From RYN-428 sp035695715 (GTDB taxonomy: Bacteria; Planctomycetota; Phycisphaerae; Tepidisphaerales; Tepidisphaeraceae): a stretch of DNA of 10,962 nucleotides. The position numbers and the translations under genes are program-made. Below the pieces are notes generated by a model, which worked only from the letters and a program-made list of their open reading frames with translations, made no database searches and was not told the origin of the DNA. The stretch is taken from assembly GCA_035695715.1 (NCBI GenBank), contig DASRRM010000158.1:1-10962 (forward strand), given 5' to 3'. Positions 1-6,600 of the stretch are shown piece by piece; positions within the stretch are counted from its first letter, which is position 1, and every line of letters starts with the position of its first letter.

Positions 1-2
1 AC

Positions 3-98
3 AACAAATTCCGCGTCCTGCAACACCGGGCTTACGGCCTGCGCGACGAGGAATATCTACGATTGAAGATCCTGACCAGCACCCTCAAAGCAATCTGA
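3..98 (+). CDS. ISL3-type transposase, C-terminal end only (partial at window edge)
   Basis: An open frame enters from the left edge and gives 31 residues before TGA: NKFRVLQHRAYGLRDEEYLR followed by LKILTSTLKAI. The R-A-Y-G-x-R-D-x-E-Y-x-x-L-K-I-L pattern is the signature C-terminal end of ISL3-family (IS204/IS1001/IS1165-type) DDE transposases, which cut and paste the element. The assignment is supported by a matching terminal inverted repeat 20 bp after the stop codon. The catalytic DDE core lies outside the window, so I cannot say whether the gene is intact. Family recognition is from memory of the motif, not from a search. Confidence 0.8.
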   Translation, partial: NKFRVLQHRAYGLRDEEYLRLKILTSTLKAI

Positions 99-117
99 AA
101 TCGTAGAAAATCGCCCA

Positions 118-136
118 CTCGGTTTCCCGAAGAGCC
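118..136 (+). mobile_element. Right terminal inverted repeat of the ISL3-type element
   Basis: The top strand ends in ggtttcccgaagagcc. Read inward on the minus strand this is GGCTCTTCGGGAAACC, the GGCTCTTCGG-type terminus typical of ISL3-family elements. It lies just downstream of the transposase stop, where the right end is expected. Bases 137-144 (tgaattat) would be one copy of the 8-bp target duplication. The other copy is outside the window. Confidence 0.75.
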
Positions 137-453
137 TGAATTATTGATGTACCCCGCTTATGCATTTTAGGTGCCCTCTCTGATCAGAATTCAATTGCAT
201 TAAGATTTGCGATGATTTCAATCACCCCAGAACCCGAGACGGGACGATACACACTGCTGATCGAATTGCAATAGGAAACGGCGAATGTAATATTTTGGAG
301 ACGATTTATTATGGAAGAGTCTGCCGCGATTTCGTGGCAGATTCGACCGCAAGTCATGCAAGTTCCGATGATTGCATGATGCGAAGTCGAATCCTTGGGC
401 GCGAAAGCGGTGGCGGAGGCCCAAGGCAACCACCGCGCGGCGACATGACGAAA
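137..453. other. Gene-poor stretch between the IS end and the dnaK terminator
   Basis: I see no supported gene. Short open frames exist on both strands but lack ribosome-binding sites and recognisable protein sequence, and the minus-strand ones run through the dnaK terminator hairpin. Two small symmetries are visible. One is an imperfect hairpin at 321-340 (ctgcc / ggcag arms with a partly paired interior). The other is an 8-bp inverted repeat tcatgcaa / ttgcatga at 354-361 and 372-379. Their role is unknown. Confidence 0.5.
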
Positions 454-485
454 CCGGCCGGTCCATTGAAGAATGGACCGGCCGG
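454..485 (-). terminator. Perfect 14-bp hairpin, probable dnaK terminator
   Basis: The arms 454-467 and 472-485 are exact reverse complements (ccggccggtccatt and its complement) around a GAAG loop. The hairpin sits 77 bp beyond the dnaK stop codon. In the dnaK direction it is followed by only three U residues, so it is a strong but U-poor terminator or a 3' mRNA-stabilising structure. No gene on the plus strand would use it. Confidence 0.7.
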
Positions 486-562
486 GTGCAGTGCGTAGTT
501 GCAATTCAAGACATAGCTGGCCCGCAGTTCGACTGAACTCGCCGAAGTACCATGCCACTGCG

Positions 563-2494
563 TTACTCCTTCACTTCAAACTCCGCATCGATGACATCCT
601 CGTCCTTTTTCTTGCCATCGCCGCCGGTGGCTGCGCCGGCGGTGGCGCGGTCGCTGCCGGGGCCGGGTTCTCCGGCGGGGCTGGGGGCGGCGCCGGTGGC
701 TTTGTAGATTTCTTCGCCGAGTTTTTGCGACTCGGTTTGGAGATTTTCGAAAGCCTTCTTGATGCGGTCGCCGTCGTCGCTCTTGAGGGCGTCGCGGAGG
801 TTGTTCACGGCACTTTCGATGGCGCTGCGGACTTCGCCGCTGATTTTTTCGCCGTGTTCCTTCAGCTGGCGTTCGACGGAATAGGCCAGGTTTTCGCCCT
901 GGTTTTTCAGGTCGATCACTTCACGCCGTTTCTTGTCCTCGGCGGCGTGGGTTTCGGCCTCGCGCTTCATCTTCTCGATTTCTTCCTTCGACAAGCCGCC
1001 GGCGTTTTGCACGGTGGTCTTGCTTTCCTTGCCGGTGGCGCGGTCCTTGGCGGTCACGGTCAGGATGCCGTTGACATCCACGCTGAACGTCACTTCGATC
1101 TGCGGAATACCGCGCGGGGCCGGCGGAATATCGGCCAGGTTGAATGTGCCCAGCAGGCGGTTGTCCTTGGCGAATTCGCGCTCGCCTTGCAGGACGTTGA
1201 TCGTCACGGCGTTTTGGTTATCGCTGGCGGTGGAGAACGTCTCGCTCTTGCTCGTGGGGATTGTGGTGTTCCGCGGAATCAGCGGCGTCATCACGCCGCC
1301 CAGGGTTTCCACGCCCAAACTCAGCGGCGTGGCGTCGAGCACCAGAATGTCCTTCACTTCACCGGTCGCGATGCCGCCCTGAATCGCCGCGCCGATCGCC
1401 ACCACTTCGTCAGGATTGACGCTGCGGTTGGGTTCCTTGCCCTTGAAGAGGTCCTTCACGAGCTTGGAAACCATCGGCACCCGGGTCGAGCCGCCGACGA
1501 GAATCACTTCATCCACCTGCTCGGGATTCAGCTTGGCGTCCTTCAATGCATCGAGCACCGGCTTGCGGCATTTTTCAACCAGCGGCTCAATCAGGTTCTC
1601 AAACTTGCTCCGCGTGACATTCACCTGCAAATGCTTCGGGCCGTTCTGGTCGGCGGTGATGAACGGCAGATTCACCGTCGTTTCCATCACGGTCGACAAT
1701 TCGATCTTGGCCTTCTCGGCCGCTTCCTTCAGCCGCTGCAGCGCCATCGCGTCTTTGCGAAGGTCGATCCCTTCCTGCCGCTTGAATTCATCGGCCAGGA
1801 AGTTGATAAGCACCTGGTCGAAATCGTCGCCGCCGAGGTGGGTGTCGCCGCTGATGGAGAGGACTTCGAACACGCCGTCCCCGACGTCCAGGACGGAGAC
1901 GTCAAACGTTCCGCCGCCAAGGTCGAACACGCAGATATTCTCGTTCTTCATCTTGTCCAGGCCATATGCCAATGCGGCGGCGGTCGGCTCCGGCAAAACG
2001 CGCAGGACTTTCAGCCCGGCGATTTCGCCGGCGTCCTTGGTGGCTTTGCGCTGGGCATCGTTGAAGTAGGCCGGCACGGTGATAACCGCATCGGTCACTT
2101 TTTCGCCGAGGTAGTCTTCGGCGGTCTTCTTGAGGTCTTGCAGGATGTACGCCGAGAGTTGCTCGGGCGTATATTCCTTGCCGCGGACTTTGACTTTCAC
2201 GTAGTCATCCGGCCCGCCGGTGATTTCGTAGGGGACCATTTTCTCTTCCCCGGCAACTTCCTTATGCCGACGGCCCATGAATCGTTTGATGGAGAAAATG
2301 GTATTTTTCGGGTTGGTCACCTGCTGGTGCTTGGCGGTTTGCCCGACCAGCATGTCCCCCTTTTCGGTAAATGCAACGACCGAAGGTGTCAGGCGGCTGC
2401 CCTGGGAATTGATCAGCACTTTGGGCTGATCGCCTTCCATGACGGCAACCACGCTGTTGGTCGTTCCAAGGTCAATTCCAATGATTTTTGCCAT
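563..2494 (-). CDS. dnaK: Molecular chaperone DnaK (Hsp70)
   Basis: This 643-residue protein is a full-length bacterial Hsp70, the cytoplasmic ATP-dependent chaperone that works with DnaJ and GrpE in protein folding and stress survival. The N-terminal ATPase domain (about 1-381) opens with GIDLGTTNS (residues 6-14) and has DLGGGTFD at 191-198, close to the E. coli spacing. The hydrophobic interdomain linker DILVLDATPL starts at D382, followed by the substrate-binding beta-domain with SLGVETLGGVMTPLIPRNTT. A helical lid and a Gly/Pro/Ala-rich disordered tail follow, ending in DVIDAEFEVKE. The ATG is supported by AAGGAG nine bases upstream (2504-2509). The gene stands alone, with no grpE, dnaJ or hrcA in the window and no CIRCE operator (TTAGCACTC-N9-GAGTGCTAA) in the 251 bp upstream. 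A sigma-54-type promoter precedes it. Confidence 0.98.
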   Translation of the reverse strand: MAKIIGIDLGTTNSVVAVMEGDQPKVLINSQGSRLTPSVVAFTEKGDMLVGQTAKHQQVTNPKNTIFSIKRFMGRRHKEVAGEEKMVPYEITGGPDDYVKVKVRGKEYTPEQLSAYILQDLKKTAEDYLGEKVTDAVITVPAYFNDAQRKATKDAGEIAGLKVLRVLPEPTAAALAYGLDKMKNENICVFDLGGGTFDVSVLDVGDGVFEVLSISGDTHLGGDDFDQVLINFLADEFKRQEGIDLRKDAMALQRLKEAAEKAKIELSTVMETTVNLPFITADQNGPKHLQVNVTRSKFENLIEPLVEKCRKPVLDALKDAKLNPEQVDEVILVGGSTRVPMVSKLVKDLFKGKEPNRSVNPDEVVAIGAAIQGGIATGEVKDILVLDATPLSLGVETLGGVMTPLIPRNTTIPTSKSETFSTASDNQNAVTINVLQGEREFAKDNRLLGTFNLADIPPAPRGIPQIEVTFSVDVNGILTVTAKDRATGKESKTTVQNAGGLSKEEIEKMKREAETHAAEDKKRREVIDLKNQGENLAYSVERQLKEHGEKISGEVRSAIESAVNNLRDALKSDDGDRIKKAFENLQTESQKLGEEIYKATGAAPSPAGEPGPGSDRATAGAATGGDGKKKDEDVIDAEFEVKE

Positions 2495-2554
2495 GATTTG
2501 CTGCTCCTTATGACGGCGCGTCGTAGACAGGGAGTCTGGCGCGCCCGAACGACA

Positions 2555-2573
2555 TTTGCAAAGGATGTGCCAC
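2555..2573 (-). promoter_or_regulatory. Sigma-54 (-24/-12) promoter for dnaK
   Basis: The minus strand reads GTGGCACATCCTTTGCAAA, which matches the sigma-54 consensus YTGGCACR-N4-TTGCW. The diagnostic GG (2571-2570) and GC (2559-2558) are separated by exactly 10 bases. Transcription would start near 2546, giving a leader of about 50 nt that contains the AAGGAG of dnaK. Position, strand and spacing all agree, but function is inferred from sequence alone. Such promoters need an AAA+ enhancer-binding protein, and none is encoded in the window. Confidence 0.7.
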
Positions 2574-2600
2574 GTTCGCCGGGGAACGGTATCGCATTAG

Positions 2601-2614
2601 TTGCGAATTGGCAA
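2601..2614. promoter_or_regulatory. Imperfect palindrome upstream of the dnaK promoter
   Basis: The sequence ttgcgaattggcaa is symmetrical at 12 of 14 positions. It is centred about 60 bp upstream of the predicted dnaK start site. It could be a binding site for an activator or repressor, but sigma-54 enhancers usually come as two or more sites further upstream and only one is evident. The assignment is weak. Confidence 0.25.
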
Positions 2615-2695
2615 TGGGTTATGAATAGGCGATTATGGAGCGCGGTTGGCTCGGAAAAAGCCGCGGGTGCCAAATCGACAGTCGGGGGCGAAGGG

Positions 2696-2725
2696 CTTGC
2701 CACTATGGCAAGGGTTGGGTTTTTT
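2696..2725 (+). terminator. Terminator-like hairpin with T-run on the plus strand
   Basis: A perfect 7-bp stem cttgcca / tggcaag with a CTA loop (2696-2712) is followed seven bases later by six T residues (2720-2725). It has the form of an intrinsic terminator for plus-strand transcription, but no plus-strand gene precedes it. It lies between the small antitoxin-like gene and dnaK, both on the minus strand, where the U-run is on the wrong side. It could insulate dnaK from antisense transcription or be one more intergenic hairpin. Confidence 0.35.
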
Positions 2726-2745
2726 GAAGAGAGAGCTTGTCGAGC

Positions 2746-2982
2746 CTATCGGCCCCTGGCTTCGTTGCGAGCGCGGTCGGCCATGGCATCGATGTCCTCG
2801 ACGCTTATTCCCGCCCTATCGGTGGCGGCATGGATTGGGGCGAGAATTTCAGCAAGGCTCGGGTGATCCGCCATTTCGAGAGCTGCGTCCCGAACGAATG
2901 CGCATAGATCCTTACCGGCGGCACTCGCCCTCTCGCGCAGTAGTGCTTCCTCATTCGGTGTGAATTCGACGGTCATACGCAT
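2746..2982 (-). CDS. Small ribbon-helix-helix antitoxin-like protein
   Basis: This 78-residue protein begins MRMTVEFTPNEEALLRERAS and continues AAGKDLCAFVRDAALEMA. A short beta-strand (MTVEFTP) followed by two helices is the layout of MetJ/Arc/CopG-type DNA-binding proteins, many of which are antitoxins that repress their own promoter. The C-terminal half (LAEILAPIHAATDRAGISVEDIDAMADRARNEARGR) resembles the toxin-binding tails of small antitoxins. GAGGAAACCAG just upstream favours the ATG at 2982, although an ATG at 2976 is also possible. A near-consensus promoter lies about 30 bp upstream. No toxin gene follows (the next gene is dnaK, 251 bp away) and none precedes it, so it appears solitary. 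The fold call is from pattern recognition, and the target is unknown. Confidence 0.7.
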   Translation of the reverse strand: MRMTVEFTPNEEALLRERASAAGKDLCAFVRDAALEMADHPSLAEILAPIHAATDRAGISVEDIDAMADRARNEARGR

Positions 2983-3011
2983 CTGGTTTCCTCAGGCATC
3001 AAGGAAAAGGG

Positions 3012-3040
3012 ATTATAACGGAGGCTCGGCGATCTGTCAT
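3012..3040 (-). promoter_or_regulatory. Sigma-70 promoter of the antitoxin-like gene
   Basis: On the minus strand ATGACA (3040-3035) and a perfect TATAAT (3017-3012) are separated by exactly 17 bp. Transcription would begin near 3005, leaving a leader of about 22 nt before the ATG at 2982 that contains the GAGGAAA ribosome-binding site. The match supports the small gene being real and expressed. Confidence 0.75.
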
Positions 3041-3104
3041 TGCAAGAAGACCGGCCCAGATGCCAAATCAACGGGTGCGTGAGTGGATCGGCCAATTGAA
3101 CGTA

Positions 3105-3143
3105 GCACGGGCGGCCCGCCCGTGAGCGACGGTACGCCGTCGC
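3105..3143 (+). repeat. 39-bp double-hairpin repeat, copy 1
   Basis: Two adjacent hairpins form this unit. The first is cacgggcgg-C-ccgcccgtg (3106-3124). The second is gcgacgg-TACG-ccgtcgc (3126-3143). A second copy lies in inverted orientation at 3505-3543 and matches at 33 of 39 positions. All six differences form three compensated pairs in the second stem. It is non-coding and resembles a REP/BIME-type intergenic element. Confidence 0.85.
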
Positions 3144-3200
3144 GTTGGTCGGACCTCATCGAGGTCAGGCGAGCCAATCCTTCGACGATATTTCGCAATT

Positions 3201-3219
3201 TCTTGTTTTTTGAACAAGA
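3201..3219. repeat. AT-rich hairpin
   Basis: A 7-bp stem, tcttgtt / aacaaga, flanks a five-base loop (ttttg). It is the only AT-rich hairpin in a region of GC-rich ones. It lies inside the segment bounded by the two 39-bp repeats. Function unknown. Confidence 0.5.
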
Positions 3220-3247
3220 CTCCCTGAGACGAAGAAGCGGGACCTAA

Positions 3248-3323
3248 TTTCCCGTATCACGGGCGTCCTCGCCCGTGTCCTCTTTGAATTAAAACACGGG
3301 CGAGACGCCCGTGATACGGGAAA
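3248..3323. repeat. Long inverted repeat with self-complementary arms
   Basis: The arms 3248-3278 and 3294-3323 are complementary over about 30 bp with one bulged base and a 15-nt spacer. Each arm also folds on its own: cacgggcg-TCCT-cgcccgtg on the left and cacgggcg-AGA-cgcccgtg on the right. The outer part of each arm (tttcccgtat / atacgggaaa) pairs only in the long form. Two alternative folds are therefore possible, as in BIME-type paired REP elements. Confidence 0.85.
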
Positions 3324-3358
3324 ATCCGCCCGCGTCGCCCTGGCCATGTGTCTTGGTT

Positions 3359-3373
3359 GCGGCTAGCAGCCGC
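3359..3373. repeat. Short hairpin gcggct-AGC-agccgc
   Basis: A perfect 6-bp stem with a three-base loop. It lies within the hairpin-rich non-coding region and is not associated with a gene end. It is probably another member of the intergenic hairpin set. Confidence 0.6.
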
Positions 3374-3481
3374 GCTCAGGAGTACTCAGGAGGCGATGGC
3401 CCGCTACATCAATTTGAAAAACGCTCTAAGCTCGGAGCGCAGCGACAATCCCCATGGAGAAGCGCTGGGCTTCGTGCTGAT

Positions 3482-3503
3482 TTCGATCCGGGTACGGATC
3501 GAA
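3482..3503. repeat. Perfect hairpin ttcgatccg-GGTA-cggatcgaa
   Basis: A 9-bp perfect stem with a GGTA tetraloop, directly abutting the second 39-bp repeat. Together they place three hairpins in tandem across 3482-3543. The GGTA loop recurs in the right arm of the inverted repeat at 7638-7662. Confidence 0.75.
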
Positions 3504-3504
3504 C

Positions 3505-3543
3505 GTTGCGGCGTACCGCAACTCACGGGCGGGCCGCCCGTGC
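3505..3543 (-). repeat. 39-bp double-hairpin repeat, copy 2 (inverted)
   Basis: Read on the minus strand this contains cacgggcgg-C-ccgcccgtg followed by gttgcgg-TACG-ccgcaac. The order, spacing and TACG loop match copy 1 at 3105-3143. The three stem positions that differ from copy 1 are changed on both sides, so pairing is kept. Confidence 0.85.
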
Positions 3544-3610
3544 CACGCGTCTCACGTTGAGGCCGACACGTTGAGACTTCACACACCTCAAATCGACAGT
3601 GTTCACTTTT

Positions 3611-6600
3611 TCACGGCCTGAACTCGATCTCGCCCCAGGCGCTGGGGTTCATCTTCAATTCGAAAACCTCATCGCTGACCAGCCCCGTGTCCTGGTTGCA
3701 CCAGTAAGTGCGCAGGGCCGTGTCGTTGCCGGCCTGGTTGCTGTGGGTAACGCCAAGGTCGCCGTGAATCGTCAGGCTGTCGGTGGGGGAAAGTCCCAGC
3801 GACGCCAGGGGAACGGCTGCTTCGACGACATACCGTTTGCCGCCGGGGGCGAGTTTTACCTGGATTTTCGTCTCCTTCAGGACCAGCACGCTTTGCATCT
3901 CGTAATTCTTTTCGACGCCGGAGCTGAAGAATTTCGGATGCTTTTCGGCGGCGACTTTGCGATAGATGACGGCGGTTGGCTCGCCTTGGAATGGGCCGAT
4001 GGAGAGGCGGAGGTCGCCCAGCACGGCTTCGCGGCGATCTTTCGCGGCGGCGGGGTTGGCGCCAAGCTGAAGATCAACCGTATCACCGCGCGTGTACATG
4101 AACTCCGGCGCATCGGCGCCATTTTTCCAGGGCGTTGGGTCTTTCACATCCCAGGCGGCATACAGGGTTTTATCATCCCACGCCAACGCCGATCGGCAGG
4201 CCGTCGCCTCTCCCTTGGAATACTTCACCACCTGCGCGCCGGGGAAATCCTTGTCGAGATCGCCGGTGAAGGTTGGCGTGGCTTTGTGAATGGTCAGCCG
4301 ATTGCTGGCGGCGGTGGCATTGAGATATTGGCCGCGAAATTCAGCCGCCGTCGCGACGTCGTTGGCGGCGATGGTCAGCTTGCCGCCGGGCAGGGCGCGG
4401 ATGGTATCCAGGCCGGTTACCTCGGCGTTCCAAAAGCTGGTAGCGCCGGCTTCGACGAAGAGCCGGCCGTCGGCCATCTGCATGCTCGATCCGCCAAACG
4501 CCTCTTCGCATCCGCCGGGCGGGCAATCGTCCAGTTTCGCGCCGGGAACGGCGGGACTCGGGTAAACATTTTTGGTCGGATCACCCTGGAACAGCCGGGT
4601 GAGATAAAAACCCTTTTCGGTGAGCACATGCCATTCGCCCTTGTTGGTGGGGATGATCCAGATGTCGCCGATGGGCGGCGGGAGATGGGCGACGCCGGTG
4701 ATGTCGTATTGGCCGCGCATCAAGCCCGGCTCGGCGGGGATGGCCAGGTGCGAGCCATGCACGCCGGTGAAATTGCTGGGATAGCTCCAGCGGAATTTTC
4801 CGGTTTCCATGTCATAGCAATCGACAGTGGAATAAACTTCTCCGTACCCGCAGTTCCAGAGCATGAATTTGCCATCGTCGCTGCCATGGCCATGCTGCGC
4901 ACCCATGCCGCCGCGCGTGCGGGCGTCTGCCGGGCCGGGGAGCTTTTTCTCCTGATTCAGGTCATACAGCGGCGCGCCGCAGGCGGTCCAGCCTGTCACC
5001 TTTAATTGGTAGAGTGAGCCGTAAAACGTCAGGTCGGTGGTCATCGGCATGTACCAGCCGGCGACCCAGCCGCCCAGATCGATGTCGTATTTCTTCACCT
5101 CATCGGGCTGCTCGATTCCGTCGCCGTTGACATCCGACCAGATTTCCACGCTTCTGGTCTTCTTCCCATTCTGCTTGCCGGCGTTTTCAACGCTGCGCAG
5201 CGTGCATCGGCGGACGTATTTCGCGTCGCCAAGCCGCTCGTAAATCGTCACCTCATCGGGACCATGAAGAAACGCGGGCGTGTTGGCAAGATAGAGCCGG
5301 CCATTAGGCCCATAGCCGAAGCGCGCTTCGGACATTCCATCGCGGGTGATGACGCCAACACAACTGGACTTGCCGGTTTTCGGATCGATGCGCCATTCGC
5401 AATCCTGCCCGACCATCAGATCGGGGTCTTTCGGATTGATCGCCCCACCGGTTGCGCCGTAGGCGGTCGCGCCGAAATACTCGGTTTTGAACGCGCCGGT
5501 TTTCCCATCCCAGACGCTGACGCGCTTGGGGCTGTTGTCGTCTTCCATCACCCAAAGCTGGCCGGCGTTGTCGATGGTAATGCCCGATACGTTCAACATT
5601 CCATCCGGCTGCCATGGGCCGAGCAGCGCCCGGCCCCCCTTGCGGCCGATGGCGCGAAGGAATTTCCCGTCCGGCGAATAGACGAAGACTTGATGATTCT
5701 CTCCGCGAATCCCAAGATAAATCTCGCCGGCCTTGTCGACCGCAATGGCCGAGGGCCAATCCTTGCTTCCCAGTTCCGGCGTGATGGCGGTTTTGCTTTC
5801 GCCGCTCTTCACATCCACGCTCACCACCTGCAATCCGGAAATGACCAGCAGCCGGCCGTGGGAATCCAGCGCCATTCCCGACGGCGTCGATATGTCGAGC
5901 TTCTTCTCCACCCGTCCAGTCATGGCATCCACCGCCAGCACGGCGTTCTGCCGATTGAAGCTGACGAAAACCTCCCCGCCCCCCGCCGCCAGGCCCGATG
6001 GCTGCTCGGGAATCTCCCTGGCGTCCTTCACCTGATCCCACAGGTCTTTCATGGTGAGATCGGTGGACTTGACGCTGCTCCATTCGGTGTATTGACCGGT
6101 TTTACCATCAACGCGATAGATGGCGCGGGCGGCGTATTGGCCGATGGGGTTGAAGGCGTAAACCGTCGTCGCATCGGCGGCGATCGGTCCCGCGCCGGCA
6201 ATCCCGCCTCGGATATTCTTCCACGCCAGATGGCCTTGCAGATCGTACGCCTGCAACGGCTTATCGCCCTCTCCCGCGCTCCAGCCCAGGTAAACCAGAT
6301 TTCCCGCGGTCGCGCAGGCGACGGGGTTGCCGTGATCTGCGCCAAACCCGTTCCACGGCGCAGCGCCGCTGTTGGCGGCCCAGCCGCGCAGCTTCAGGCC
6401 GATGCCGGCATGATAAAAACCCTCCCAGGTATAATTTCCCGCCGGCACCGGCTTTCCCGGGCGATGCGCCGACGGCGTAGTCAACCCGTCCCATTTTATT
6501 TCGTGCTCTCCCTTGCTGAGGAACTGGCAGGTCAGCAATTGCCGGGCGACGGTACCATCCTCGGCGAAAATATTCAGCGACACATACCCATCCTGCGGCA

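Noticed and set aside
311..379. 22-codon frame after tttggag-like sequence (MEESAAISWQ...)
   Set aside because: Too short to judge, with no family resemblance and no gene downstream on the same strand that it could lead.
2495..2745. CIRCE/HrcA operator or sigma-32 promoter before dnaK
   Set aside because: I looked for TTAGCACTC/GAGTGCTAA and for CTTGAA...CCCCAT-like boxes on the minus strand and found neither.
473..2866. 797-codon open frame on the plus strand opposite dnaK
   Set aside because: It is fully antisense to an unambiguous DnaK, runs through the dnaK promoter and into the antitoxin-like gene, has no ribosome-binding site, and its leucine/valine/histidine/glutamine-rich translation is typical of a GC-rich reverse-strand shadow.
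3105..3543. CRISPR-like array in the repeated hairpins
   Set aside because: There are only two copies, in opposite orientation, without regular unique spacers, and no cas genes are present.
3165..3586. Several 60-87 codon frames on both strands in the hairpin-rich spacer
   Set aside because: All cross the inverted repeats at 3248-3323 or 3505-3543, overlap one another, and lack supported starts.
2671..3600. 12-bp direct repeat caaatcgacagt at 2671-2682 and 3589-3600
   Set aside because: A few 12-mer coincidences are expected in 11 kb, and the flanks are unrelated.
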